DNA from: Rhipidocladum racemiflorum
Taxonomy: Eukaryota; Streptophyta; Magnoliopsida; Poales; Poaceae
DNA length: 64,000 nt
Direction of reading: 5' to 3'
Assembly (NCBI GenBank): GCA_036346355.1
Contig: CM070577.1
Coordinates: 45,704,309-45,768,308, forward strand
Shown piece after piece: positions 1 to 11,080 of this stretch. A program made the translations under genes and the position numbers. The number at the start of each line of letters is the position of its first letter. The first letter of the stretch is position 1. Below the pieces are notes generated by a model that was given only the letters and a program-made list of their open reading frames with translations, did not search any database and was not told the DNA's origin.

Positions 1-438
1 ACGGGCTCTCAAGCGAGATAGTCCTTCGTCCACAATCCAATACAGCCTTGTGCTTGGATAACCAATCCATTCCCAATATAACATCTAAGGTCCGGGTCTC
101 CAAAATTATAAGGTTTGCTAGGAACTCTATTCCATCTATTAGTATTCTCACCCCGGAACATCCTACTTAGTTCGAAGTTCGGAACCAGTGGGTTTGAACT
201 AAAAGCATGCACTTAAGTCTTGCAATTCTCAAGTCATTTCTAGTAGCAAAGCCTTGCGAAACAAGCGAATCTGAAGCTCGAGTCAAACAAAGCTTGCGGT
301 GTATCGAGTTAACATGTAACTTACCCAAGACGACGTCAGTAGCATTCTGCGGTGCATCTGCGGTGACATGGTTGACTCGGCCTCTCACCACGGATGCAGG
401 GTGTGGCTCGGTCTTTGGCGTCCTAGCTGGGGTGGTTC
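1..438 (-). pseudogene. Retropepsin (protease) fragment, broken (left chromovirus)
   Basis: The frame reads VRGRVNHVTADAPQNATDVV, then the catalytic region, then SLVSQGFATRNDLRIARL and a tail near the left edge (GNGLVIQAQGCI). The same segments occur in order at 30800-31170. The active-site motif LFDSGAS has lost a base around 280-290, so the frame breaks inside the catalytic loop. RT and later domains would lie left of base 1. Confidence 0.7.
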
Positions 439-1424
439 CTAGATTGAAGCGGCGGGGTCACTCCTGCTGTCTTCTTTGGGCAGCTGTTGGCAAAGTGTCA
501 CGGCTCGTTGCGCTTGTAGCGGCGTCTCACTTCCTTCCTTGATTGCACGAGTAGCGTTTCTAGCGGGGGGTCGATAGTTCGATTGGCGAGTCTTGGTCTT
601 TGGGATGGTGTCCTCGTTGCTCGTGGTTGGAATCAAGAATTGATTTGGTGCAACTCTCGGTATTGCGTTCGGCGTGATCCTTGCTGTTGCATCCTGCGCT
701 TCTGTTCTCATCCGTTCCTTGCGCTTGTCCTCAAGAATAAGCGCCTTATTCACCAACTCTTGGAAATCTGGAAAGGTGTGGGTGATCAACCCTACTTGCA
801 ATCCCGAGTTAAGTCCCTTCATAAAACGAGATGCGGATTTGTCTGTCGCTACATCCTCGGTGCGTAGCGTGCTAGTTGTGTGAACTTGTTCGTAGTCGGC
901 CACCGGTGATTACCTTGCTTGATGCTCTGAACTCCTCCTTCTTAAGGTCCATGATTCCTTCAGGCACGTAATCTTGTCGAATGCGGTGTGAACTCTTCCC
1001 AAGTGATATCTTGAGGGTTCTCTGCGTGGCACGAAGTTCTCCCACCATTCGTTTGTTCCTTCCAAGCGATGAGAAGCGTAAAGTACCTTCTCATTCCCTA
1101 TGCATTGAGCTATGTGTAGCTTCCTCTCGATTGATCTTAACCAATCATCGGCCTCCGATGGATTGGCATTCGAAGAAAGTGGGTGGGTGAGTCCTCATGA
1201 ACTCGACGACTGGTATTCGCGTTGTCCATGATTAACTTGATTAGCGATGGCCTGAGCTTTGACGTGCTGCATTTGTTGCATCATAGCATGCATCAACCGA
1301 GTGAGCAAAGCAAGAAAGGCTCCAAAACTCTGCATATCAGCTGGTGGTCAGGTGCTCCATCATTGGGGTTTCTATTGGCGAGATCCACTCCCATTGCTTC
1401 CAAAGTTCCCACGGTGTTCACCAT
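439..1424 (-). pseudogene. gag, degenerate (left chromovirus)
   Basis: The start is an ATG at 1424-1422 (MVNT), matching the gag starts at 29668 and 32723. The conserved piece FMKGLNSGLQVGLITHTFPD is readable around 780-830. The nucleocapsid zinc knuckle near 490-530 is destroyed: both first cysteines of the CYTC motif are replaced (reading YKR) and the following Gly codon is now TGA. Several frameshifts separate the capsid part from the start. It cannot encode a functional Gag. Confidence 0.8.
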
Positions 1425-1692
1425 CTGTCGATTTGCTCTAGGTTTAGAGATGAGAGGAAACAAGAATAGACAAGTAATATGGAACTTATGCAGGCGAAAG
1501 GGTAACTTAAGGTCCAACTTTATTATTAATAACTTGGTATGGTGCTTACAATGCCTAAGGGCCTTGCAACACATCTGCACACTCAAAGAAACAATGAAAA
1601 TCCAAATCGAACTAACTCGAGTCTAACGCCTAAAGGGTGACTCTTTATTCTATGTGTGACTCGGCGAAGGAGTCTCACTATAGAACCTATGC

Positions 1693-2398
1693 TCACTCAT
1701 CGAGAAAGCCTCCACGGCCTGAGTGCACGGTCTTTGTGGCATAGGCGCGAAACGATCGCCATGTCCGACAAGCTGTGTCCTCTGTGGTAGTCGAAGAAGC
1801 GGTGTCCTCATCGAGATCGACTCCTCTGGATCTGGCTCGTGTAGCTCAAATCTTGGCTCTGGGTGCAGTGGTACAAAGTCATCTCCAACTCGTCAATCCT
1901 TCGAGAAGATGTGCCACATACTCTTGAGCTTCCCGCCATCTGTTCTTCTCTGTCGTGATCTCCTTGCGGGCCTTCGTAGCTCCTTGCTTGTATTATCTAG
2001 TACATCCTCTGGCGGCGACAAATCGTGCCAAGCTGTGTAAGTGGCATCCTCATCTGAATTGCCTTGGTCGAGAAGGTTATCGCTTGCGGATGGTATGGAA
2101 CACCGTACTCTCAACTCTCGGCGTAGATACGGGTAATGTGCCGCATTGCTCGTCGTGATACTTCTTGGATACCCATCTGCATTGTAGATCTCCTGGCAAG
2201 GTCTGATGTATCGGCCGATTGCCTGGCCCTTTTTCCTAGCAGTACCTCAATCCTCACGTCACAAGCCTTGATCAATCCCGCTTATGCGATCACTTCCACT
2301 TGGTATTGGGGCTTCTCAAAATCTTCGAGAGCGTAGCATATGCCAAAGTTCCGCTGGCGTGACCAACTCGAGATCAACGTAGTTGAACTCTTCCCCAT
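1693..2398 (-). pseudogene. Extra sense ORF between PBS and gag, broken
   Basis: On the minus strand an ATG at 2398 directly follows a good 3' splice signal (TTGTGACAG), implying a 5' leader intron. One frame stays protein-like for about 235 codons with scattered stops, the first being TAA at 2284-2282. Near the start it reads RNFGICYALEDFEKP. The end (EDTASSTT...GGFLDE then stop at 1695-1693) is also kept at 29273-29383 and near 32330-32440 in the plus-strand copies. Uncharacterised ORFs of this style occur in grass chromoviruses; the function is not known to me. It could be an accessory protein or a spliced leader peptide. Confidence 0.55.
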
Positions 2399-2602
2399 CT
2401 GTCACAAGAGTGCTTTACGTAAGAACTCGGAAATTTTTTTAAAATTGTGACAAGGTAAGGGAAAATTTCAGCAAGAGACAAGAAAAGAGAGAAGGGATAA
2501 GTCGAGATGCCATTTCTTGTCTTCACAACTTTTAGCTTTAGAAAATAGGTTTTATCCTCACTACGACCATTCTAGCTAGGGTTGAGCCTCTGAGTCAAGT
2601 AT

Positions 2603-2614
2603 GGCTCGATACCA
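2603..2614 (-). other. Primer-binding site, initiator-Met tRNA type, mutated
   Basis: On the minus strand the bases just inside the LTR read TGGTATCGAGCC. The usual match to the 3' end of initiator tRNA-Met is TGGTATCAGAGCC, so one base is missing. It fixes the LTR's inner boundary and the element's orientation. Confidence 0.75.
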
Positions 2615-4785
2615 CCTCTGTCGGGACCCGAATTTGCAAATCCGGACCCTCTGTGTATTCAGCACTAGTCCAGGAACGCGCTCGTGCACACAGTCTTAAC
2701 ATCGGTATATATCACAATCATACCAAACGACACTATCAAAGTACTTTATTTAGATATACAAACTGGTTACTTGACCTTATGGTCAAGTTACAAATGTATG
2801 CCTCGTAAGGCTAAACTTATTGAGAGAAAAATAATAGCGGAAAATCAAATAAACTTAGTGGCGCCATCCGATACCACAGGCAATGGGCTCGCATCCCCTA
2901 AGTAGATGGGTCCTCTTGGAGTTCCTCCTCCGGGGCGTAGTCTCCTCTTCAAGCGGTGTGGTGTTGAGGCAAGGGTGAGTACTTGGTACTAAGTCATGCC
3001 AGAATGCAAGCTAATATACTATATGCATGGCTTGGTACAAGGGAATAGCTCAAGGTATATTTGCGATAAATGCTTTGACAAGTAATAAAAGTAGATTCGA
3101 CAGCAGTAGACATAAGTAAAGCATAAATAACTTTTCAAGAAGTTTAACAAACATTTTTCCCATCCTAAACCATACTTCCATCATCTTCCTTGTTAAACCA
3201 ACCCATCTTTTCAAAACCAAGTTATTTTCAGAAAGTCTACCCCTTATTGTAATTCAGAGCATTGTCGATCACAGTGGACTCGGCTATTCAAATAGATTCT
3301 ACACTCTGCAGAGGTTATGCACTTTACCCACAAGATTGATCAAACACCACAACGGCGAGGTCCCGTAACAACGCCTTTCGGAAGCCTCAAACAACACAGG
3401 TGGTCCTCTCGGGTTCGTGCTCTACACCATCCCTTCCCTTAGCCATGGCTATGTTTGGTACCAACACACCGTTTGTTGGTTATCTGGCCACAGCCACTAT
3501 ACGCTCCCCGTGCAATCACACAAGCGGTGTAATCGACACCCTGAGGCTCCACAAGTGAGTCCTTAGCGACTTAGTCAACTAGGGCCGTCCCATTCCAGCC
3601 ATGTGGTTGCAAGTATGACCAGATTCAAAGGCTTGCAAGGTTAAGTCCTTAGAGTGACCAGGGCAAGACTACCCGAAAAACCAAATCATCACTCCCAATG
3701 CCACAAGCTGGCCCACGATTACTCTTGCCACATGCCGGTCCGAAACTGTTTATCAAACCCCGATTGATTACCATGCACCACGTCTGTCAACATCACATGA
3801 TACTTTTCCAAAACAGGTTCAATATATCATTAAGTCCATATTAGCATTTGATTGTCCAAAATCATGTCATGAGCACGCGTGTGGTCTAAGCGACATACTA
3901 CAACGGTCTAAACCCATGTTGGCAATTTAATAATGTCCAACTAGTAAACCACAACTAGGGTGACAAGGGATCATGGCACATACTTAGATAATCAAGGTGT
4001 CATCTGACAAATTGGTATTTATCTAATCCCCATGTTTAAGCAAAGTATGTTGCTAATTGAACTAGCATGCAATAGTTTAAATCAAAATAGATTTGAAATA
4101 GGATCAACATGGTCAAAGCACAACTTGCCTTCAAAAAGTACTTGCTCTTGGTCTTGAGTTGGATCTGAGTCAACACTTCTCCTTCGAATCCTTGGCACTT
4201 CAGCGTCTACTCGTAAAAGCGTGCAAATAGCAAATACACAAATAAACACTAGGCAAAAGATCCCAAAACTCCAAATAAAATCCATAAACAGAGAACATAA
4301 TTTTACGGATTTTTAGAAACTGGAATAAATCAAATTTGGAGTTAAGCATAAAAGTTATGATTATTTAAAGTTTAAATAATCAATTAAATAATATTACAGA
4401 GAAAAACTTTAGTCCAAAAATTAAATAAAATTCATATTTAGGTAGATCTCAATTTTATACAAATTTAGAAATTTGAATCGCTCAAATCGGAGTTGAAAGC
4501 ACTTAAAAGTTATAAGCGTTTGAAGTTTTGAAATTCAAATCAATTATTAAACCGATTTATTAAATCATTTTCTTTTTCGAAATTAATTATTGCGTCGGCA
4601 TGGACACGTGTCGGCTCTGATTGGCTGGCTGGCGTCGGCCGGTCCATGGACTTGGTCACGCTTGGCTCGGGTCTACGGTGGACTCGGTCCACGGCTCGCG
4701 TGAGGCCCGACATGTGGGTCCACTCGGGTGGCGTCATTGGCGTCGGCCTGCTTCTTGGGACATTTGGCGACAAGCGGGCCCGCCA

Positions 4786-4804
4786 TGACGTCATCGTGAC
4801 GTCA
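4786..4804. promoter_or_regulatory. Paired TGACGTCA sites in LTR-A
   Basis: TGACGTCA-TCG-TGACGTCA in the U3 half of the 5' LTR, with the same 3-bp spacer as in the 16950-19567 copy. Confidence 0.6.
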
Positions 4805-4914
4805 TGGTGCAGTTTGGCTGGGCCGCTGACATGCGGGCCCAGCGTGTCAGAGACACGTTCTCATGCGCGGCGCTGACCGCGGCGGTTGGCCTTCTGGCCA
4901 CGTGGCTAGATCTA

Positions 4915-4940
4915 GGCCGTTGATTTGAAAATCAACGGCC
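4915..4940. repeat. Perfect 12-bp-arm inverted repeat in LTR-A
   Basis: GGCCGTTGATTT and AAATCAACGGCC are separated by GA. It corresponds to the row of CCGTT palindromes in the related LTR at 17003-17260. Confidence 0.75.
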
Positions 4941-6031
4941 CAGATTGGATCTGGTGTTACGCGTTTGGGGTGAACGCGGTTAATCTGGACCGTTGGATTT
5001 AGATCCAATGGTTGAGATTGGATCTAGAGATCGTAACGAAACCTCACCGTGCGATAGCGTGGCAAGATCTGGATCGTGCGGTCTTGATCGGACGGTGAGA
5101 TAGCTTCGAGCGGCAGCAATGGCGTCGCGGCGGCTTCTGGCCGGAGTCGATAGCGATGACACGCCCGACGGCGCTGCAGAGGCCCCTCCGGCGAAGTGGA
5201 TGGTAAACGCAGGTGCGCCTTTGACGCAAGGGATCTGGATCTGGGGTCAACGCGTCGGCGGAGGATGGCGACGGTGGCGAAGCGGCGAAACCGCGGCGGA
5301 GTGCTTTACCAACTCCGGCGAGCAATAGCGGCGAGACGGTGGGGATCCTAGCGGCGTGAGCTAGGGTTTCGGACCGGCGTGGGATGGCGATCCTCGGTGC
5401 GATCCGGGCATTAAATAGCCGGGAGGCGTGCTCGGCGGAACCCTAGTCGGTCACGGCGCTCTCACCGGAGTCCGGCTCGGACTCGGCGGAGACGCATAAT
5501 CGCAGCCGTCCACGTGGCGCGATCAGCGGCCCCGATCGCCGCGAAGCGCGATCGGATCCGGCCGGATCGGCTTCGGGTCGAAGTCGGCGGATCTCGGTAG
5601 TTGGATCTTGATCCAGCGGTTGGGATTGATTAGGGTTAGGAGTGGGTTCGGTCGAGTCACGTGGCTCGGTCGGACTCGAACACGAAGTCGACTCGGGCTC
5701 GATCGGATGAAACGATACTTGACCCGAGTTTGATTTTCCAGCGATTTAATATTTAAAATAATTCCTAGTAATTCATTTAATTCATTAAAAATAGCAAATG
5801 ACTTCGAAAAATTCGAGAAAAATGCGGAAAATACTTTGGATCATTTTGGACTCAAATAAAATATTTCCAACAAAAATTTACTTGCAAAATTAAATTCTTC
5901 AATTATTTCAAAATGGAATAAATTCAAATAAATTCCAAATAAATCCAAATAAATTCCAGAAAATTCCAAAAATTCACCAAAGTGCCAAACCACACATGAG
6001 TTTAGGAAAAGTAAAATTTTGGGGTGTTACA

Positions 6032-6368
6032 TGTTCGCACTGAATTATCTTTGGAATTAATTTTAAAGGAAGCATATGGACATAGTGGGTTGTGTTGGAA
6101 ACTCTTGAGATTTAATTTGTAACTCTTTTTGGCTAGAGTTGGAGTTATTTGGAAAATGTGTGTGGTGTTTGCAAGTGCTTCAAAAGGTGGATTTGATGAA
6201 TGTTTCATCAGTGATTTTGTTAGTGAAGTGTTCCCTTTTTGGAAATGAGTTTCCCTTTCTCGTTGAGAAAATGTGTGGCGGTTGTGTGTGCAGATGTTTG
6301 ACTTTGGTGTCGATGTTCTTTTCCAAAATGCTGATTTTGGTTAAAATGCGAGGTTTTGCACCCAAATC
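6032..6368 (+). mobile_element. L-family leader fragment, plus orientation
   Basis: This piece matches the reverse complement of about 37880-38190 in the L-family leader, in order over its whole length (for example the shared GTGGGTTGTGTTGGAAAC). It stops where the gag-only element's LTR begins. It is probably the surviving left part of the element whose 3' end is 11081-15144. Confidence 0.65.
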
Positions 6369-6918
6369 GATCAGGCCCCACGTCCAAATTCCTTACGAGT
6401 CAACAGGAATCTGCAAAACAAGTTCGGTCATCTTTCCAAATCCGAGTCAAACTAGGAAAAGGAGTCCTACTCGGCCGTGGAGGTGTTTTGGACGCCCCAA
6501 GCCTGGTTTTGGCCTCCTATTTCTCCTATAAATAACTAGGGAGTCCCCCAAAATAACTTGGGTTTTGGTTATTTGATAGTTTAGCCTTTTGCTACTATTT
6601 GAGTCTTTTAGACGTGCTCAACGGCCGCCTAACAAGCTCCTTGTATCGGAACCCCAACTTTTCAATACTTCATCTATATTTGCAATTTTAGATTGCTTTT
6701 GCCTTGTTCTTGCTTGTTCTTCGATTGCTTGCAGGAATTGATCTTCGTGATCAGGTTGATCATGCCCACGGCAAGGTCAATAACCATTTGGAGTTGGTTT
6801 AGCGATTGCTAAGGCGCATCGTCGTTGTACGTTGTAGTCGGATCGTCAAAGTCGTCTCCACCCAAATCGAAGGTTATCATTCTCATCGAAAGATCGGGAC
6901 ACCCAGTGTTACATCAAG
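6369..6918 (+). repeat. 5' LTR of gag-only element, 5'-truncated
   Basis: From GATCAGGCC onward it is nearly identical to 10533-11080. It contains a TATA box (TATAAATA, 6527-6534) and ends TTACATCA two bases before the PBS. Its first part is missing; the break coincides with the edge of the L-family leader fragment. Confidence 0.8.
6527..6534 (+). promoter_or_regulatory. TATA box of the gag-only element's LTR
   Basis: TATAAATA in a CTCC context, repeated exactly in the 3' LTR at 10691-10698. Transcription would start about 30 bp downstream, before the PBS. Confidence 0.6.
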
Positions 6919-6920
6919 TG

Positions 6921-6932
6921 GTATCAGAGCTT
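6921..6932 (+). other. Primer-binding site (initiator-Met tRNA)
   Basis: TGGTATCAGAGC follows the LTR end after two bases, the standard plant iMet priming site. Confidence 0.9.
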
Positions 6933-8122
6933 CAGTTGATCGGTGAGAATATCTGTGCCTTAGGTTAGTTTTGATTTCTGTCCTAAATTGAAAACTACTC
7001 CACAAAAATTCAACTTTTAGTTTCAATCTGTTATTTTAGTGAGTTTTGTTAGGTTTTGATCCATTAGAGTCCATGTTTTAGTTGCTGATCTTTCTTTTCC
7101 TTCGCATAGCTTCAATCCTTCAATTCTGTCCAGTTTGGTATTTCGAGCATAACTTTCACATACGAACTCCGATTTTTGTGTTCTTGCACTCTATTGAAAG
7201 CTAAGGATATAAGCTTCAATTCCTTCCACAGTCAACCAATCAAATTCGGTGATCTTCAAACATTAATCTAGGCAACAAATCTGCTGCCCTAGAAAAACAT
7301 CAATACACCTACCTTTGGGAACCAATTCATCCTTTGTGAACACTTTGATCCTATTTGAGACTAGCTTGTTGATATTGCTTAGGGCTGCTCTACTTGATAC
7401 ATTGCATAATCTTCAGTTATCATATCATATTATCGTGTGACACCGAGTTAGGGATTCAAAAACTTTGTTCATACTAGTGTTGGCCGAAAGTCAACAAAAG
7501 AAAGAAAAGAGAAAGAGCCAAAAGGCCAAAAAAAGGAAAAGAAAAAGAAAATTGTGGCCGGTCGCACTACATTGAGCAAAACCCTAATTTGTGTTCGTTA
7601 CTTTTTATATGGTGCAATTTATTAATTAGTGAGCAATCTTGTAACCTTTTTACATTCTCAAAGCAATAAGTTAGCGTCTCTCTACGACTTATGCAATAGA
7701 GCTTTTGGTGCATCACTTATATTTTATAGCTCATTCCTTGATTGCATAAGTGCCATTATCTTTGCGTGTGTGTTGCCTTCAAATTCACTTATATCTTTGA
7801 GATCGGCAACTAGGGCTTGTGAATTCTACTTTGGATCATTACTTATCATTACAATAACTAGAATTATCAGATTGCATAGGAAATAAATATTGCCTATCCA
7901 AGCTCCACATCCAACCTCGTACATTTGTTCGGTCCCTTGGCAATCGCTTTATCCAAGCTTCGGAGAACTTTTGACCACGCCAATGGCCGTCAACACCTGC
8001 TGCATGTAAGAACTTGTAAGAGCTTTGGTTATAGGCTTGAATGTTGAGAGAATTGCCAACACCTCCTTGTAGTTGATAGGAACATTATACTTGTTATATT
8101 GTTTTCTTTTCTTCTACTAACC
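6933..8122 (+). other. Leader of the gag-only element
   Basis: About 1.2 kb between PBS and gag with no long frame. It holds a purine-rich A/G tract at about 7493-7552. No protein or RNA gene is recognised; it probably holds the packaging signal, which is inference from position. Confidence 0.5.
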
Positions 8123-9401
8123 ATGTTAGGTGATGAGGATTCGATGCATCACTCTCCACGCGCAAAGGGAATTGTTGCTAGAATGTTGATGCAAGAAGAC
8201 CGCCTTCGGTCTATCGAGACCGCTCAGGGAGTTGCTAACACTAATCTTGCTACTATTTTGTCTAGACTTGATAAGCTTGCAGTCTGCCCCGGAACTTCAG
8301 TCCTCCACCTCATCTTCTAAGCAACAAAAATGGCATACTACATGCTCGGTACATGTTGATGATGATTCCCTAGATAAGGTTAAATTCGCCATTCCACCTT
8401 TTAATGGTCATTATGATCCTGATGCCTATATTAATTGGGAGATAGCAGTAGACAAAGAATTTGGCAAGTATGATTTGTTTGAAAATGAAAAGATTAGGAT
8501 TGCTGCTAGTGTGCTAAATGAATATGCATTAACATGGTGGAAACATATTTGTAGAAAAGAGAGAAAACCTGAAAATTGGAAGGCCATGAAAAGACTTATG
8601 AGAATTGATTATGTTCCTGAATATCATTCTGAATTTTTGTATACTAGACTCCAATGCCTGAAACAAGGAAATAAGTGCGTTAAGGAATACTATGAACGAT
8701 TGCAAAATCATTTGTTGCGTTGTGGTTTAGTTGAAGGTGAAGAAGCAACAGAGCTTAGGTTCATACGTGGACTTAATCAAGAAATTCAGGATGCTCTTAT
8801 TGATGAAACATATAGTTCTCTTTCAGAATTGGTTGTATGTGCTTGTAGAGTTGAAAATATGCTTGCTGAATCCTTGAAAGAATCATTAGCTTCATTTGAG
8901 GCGCCCATTGTTGCACCTTCTTTTGTAGCTAACATTTTGCAGAAAAGTGAGCACCATCGAGAGAATGATGTAGAAGTGCATATGGAGAAAGAACTGATCA
9001 GTACTACCCCATGTGTAAGTGAAGAGATAATAGTTGAAGAAACACCTACAACAGCTGATGAGAACTTACAAGGTAATATAACAGGTATGGACTTTACACA
9101 TGGAGAAAATAATTTTGAAGAGCTAAAACTATCCACAAATCATGCTATCGTAGAGCAACTAATAGTGGAACCAATTGCTGATTTTGTTTTGTTACAAGAT
9201 GATTTGCTTGCTATTTCTTGTGATAAAGAAGAGTTGTGTGATAATACTTTACTTATATCCATGACACAACTAGCAAATGGACATGTCACTTTTGTTAACA
9301 CACTAGACACTTATGCTGAAAACAAACATGTCATTCACATCACAAGCGAAAATGATGAGTTGAAATTGATGTCTTCTTTATATCTGATGAGGCTACATTG
9401 A
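8123..9401 (+). pseudogene. gag (Retrotrans_gag type) of the non-autonomous element, one frameshift
   Basis: The natural start is ATG 8123 (MLGDEDSMHH), giving an N-terminal stretch with MQEDRLRSIETAQG. A one-base shift near 8280 moves the frame into QSAPELQSSTSSSKQQ. The capsid domain then follows: KFAIPPFNGHYDPDAYINWE, YALTWWKHICRKE, VKEYYERLQNHLLRCG and ELRFIRGLNQEIQDALI, the signature of plant Ty3 gag. No CCHC zinc knuckle follows; instead there is an acidic tail of about 200 residues. Only one frameshift separates it from an open frame. Confidence 0.8.
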
Positions 9402-10269
9402 ATTTGATGTTCCGTGTGATCTGAATTATTTAGAGGAGAGCCTTTTTGTACATTCTGATTTGTCATGGTTATCACAAAATATCTTTTATGTTATTGGCAA
9501 AAATAGTGAGAAAGGAGAGTATAAAGCACATCGAGTTTACATTTGTTCAGATTTTAAACCTCCGTTTGCAATGCAACAATGTCATCAATTTAATAATTGC
9601 CATATCACTAATCATGTCAGACCAAGTACATTTGGTTCCATTCACAAGTCACATGATAGTTTTCAAGAAAGGGAGGATATAGTTGATAGAAATTCTCGAT
9701 CCATTGATTTCATTGCAAATGTGCATATTGCTTTGTTTCCTGTCATTACTAACATTTCACAGGACAATATGATGGAGTCGAGGACGACTCCACTTCAAGA
9801 AAGGGAGGATGATGAGACCATGCTCATCATGGACAGAGCTAACACTGCATACATATGGTCATCACCAAGTATTGCTACAGTTATATCAACTGCATGGTTT
9901 CATCGACCCCCACCTTGGCCAGGACCATTAAGTTGGCGACACTTCACAGCATCCTCTACTTCGTATACAACTACTACGATGGCTCCATCTACATGGCTTT
10001 ATCGACCCCCACCTTGGCCATCCTTCTACATCTTCGTCGGTTCAAGGACCATTGACTCGAGCTCGAGCCCATCAAATGAATTATCAGATCTAAAGACAAA
10101 CTTGGGAGAAGATGATGAACTTGAGTCGAGGACGACTCAAATGCAAGAAGGGGAGGATGATGAGGACATCACTACCATGCATACGGCCATGCCTACAAAC
10201 CCAATTGAAGCCAACAATGTAATACAAGGGCCAATTACTCAAGCTCGCGCACGTCAATTCAATTACTAG
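9402..10269 (+). CDS. Second frame of the gag-only element, running into the 3' LTR
   Basis: An open frame of about 270 codons without an ATG at its head (from about 9460) ends at the TAG at 10267-10269. It contains two similar proline-rich blocks (RPPPWPGPLSW and RPPPWPSFYIF) and two copies of an SRTT...GEDDE block. Its last 37 codons lie inside the LTR and read GPITQARARQFNY, the style of the C-terminus of autonomous gypsy polyproteins. It may be the remnant pol C-terminus left after deletion of the enzymes. Function unknown. Confidence 0.5.
10145..10157 (+). other. Polypurine tract of the gag-only element
   Basis: AAGAAGGGGAGGA directly precedes TGATGAGGACATC, the start of the 3' LTR. A similar purine run at about 9800-9813 lies in a duplicated block upstream. 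Confidence 0.7.
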
Positions 10270-11080
10270 GTGAATGCGTTCCTCAGGTTGCATACAAATA
10301 ATTTAATGAATGGAATGCTATTTAATCCTTGTGATGATTTTATTGTCCTTAGGAACCAAGGAGAAGGACTCCCAAACGTCAAGCATGAAGCCAATTCTTC
10401 CGGTGCACAAGTTCAACTCGGATTCGGCCTCTAGGACAGCACCAATTTCAAACGACCATAACTTTTGATCCACAAGGGTGTTTGAGGTCTATGAGTACTG
10501 GTTTGAAAGGTTTCGACGTCCTCTTTCCAACGGATCAGGCCCCACGTTCAAATTCCTTACGAGTCAACAGGAATCTGCAAAACAAGTTCGGTCATCTTTC
10601 CAAATCCGAGTCAAACTAGGAATAGGAGTCCTACTCGTCCGTGGAGGTGTTTTGGACGCCCCAAGCCTGGGTTTGGCCTCCTATTTCTCCTATAAATAGC
10701 TAGGGAGTCCCCCAAAATAACTTGGGTTTTGGTTATTTGATAGTTTAGCCTTTTGCTACTATTTGAGTCTTTTAGACGTGCTCAACGGCCGCCTAACAAG
10801 CTCCTTGTATCGGAACCCCAACTTTTCAATACTTCATCTATATTTGCAATTTTAGATTGCTTTTGCCTTGTTCTTGCTTGTTCTTCGATTGCTTGCAGGA
10901 ATTGATCTTCGTGATCAGGTTGATCGTGCCCACGGCAAGGTCAATAACCATTTGGAGTTGGTTTAGCAATTGCTAAGGCGCATCGTCGTTGTACGTTGTA
11001 GTCGGATCGTCAAAGTCATCTCCACCCAAATCGAAGGTTATCATTCTCATCGAAAGATCGGGACACCCAGTGTTACATCA
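10158..11080 (+). repeat. 3' LTR of gag-only element (923 bp)
   Basis: Starts TGATGAGGACATC after the PPT and ends TTACATCA. The distal 548 bp match the 5' LTR; the whole matches the solo LTR at 12403-13331. TATA box at 10691-10698. Confidence 0.75.

Larger units (their letters stand above)
1..6031 (-). mobile_element. Ty3/gypsy chromovirus (Tekay/Del-like), 5' part, degenerate
   Basis: Read on the minus strand, the order is a long 5' LTR (6031-2619), a PBS, an extra upstream ORF, gag and the start of protease; the rest lies beyond the left edge. The gag matches the plus-strand copies at 29668-36553 almost domain for domain, so both are one family. Every reading frame is broken, so this copy cannot make its proteins. 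The lineage name rests on the gag/RT style seen in the related copies and on the iMet-type PBS; it is an inference. Confidence 0.85.
2619..6031 (-). repeat. 5' LTR of the left chromovirus (LTR-A family), 3.4 kb
   Basis: On the plus strand it runs from TGTCGGGACCCG to GGGGTGTTACA, so on its own strand it starts TGTAACACCCC and ends TCCCGACA (TG...CA). Its inner edge abuts the PBS. The LTRs at 16950-19567 and about 20095-21804 are diverged copies in the opposite orientation. The U3 half (about 4590-5750) is GC-rich with palindromes and paired TGACGTCA sites; the remainder is AT-rich. Short ORFs in the GC-rich part are chance. Confidence 0.85.
6369..11080 (+). mobile_element. Non-autonomous gag-only gypsy element
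   Basis: Order: truncated 5' LTR (6369-6918), PBS (6921-6932), long leader, gag (8123-9401), a second frame without recognisable enzyme domains, PPT (10145-10157) and 3' LTR (10158-11080). Protease, RT, RNase H and integrase are all absent, so it would depend on another element's enzymes. The two LTR segments are nearly identical over 550 bp, so the insertion is fairly young. The first ~370 bp of the 5' LTR are missing, so no left target duplication can be read. Confidence 0.8.

Noticed and set aside
4646..5328. GC-rich open frames resembling a host gene 5' end
   Set aside because: They sit in the U3 of a defined LTR, overlap on both strands and follow palindromes.
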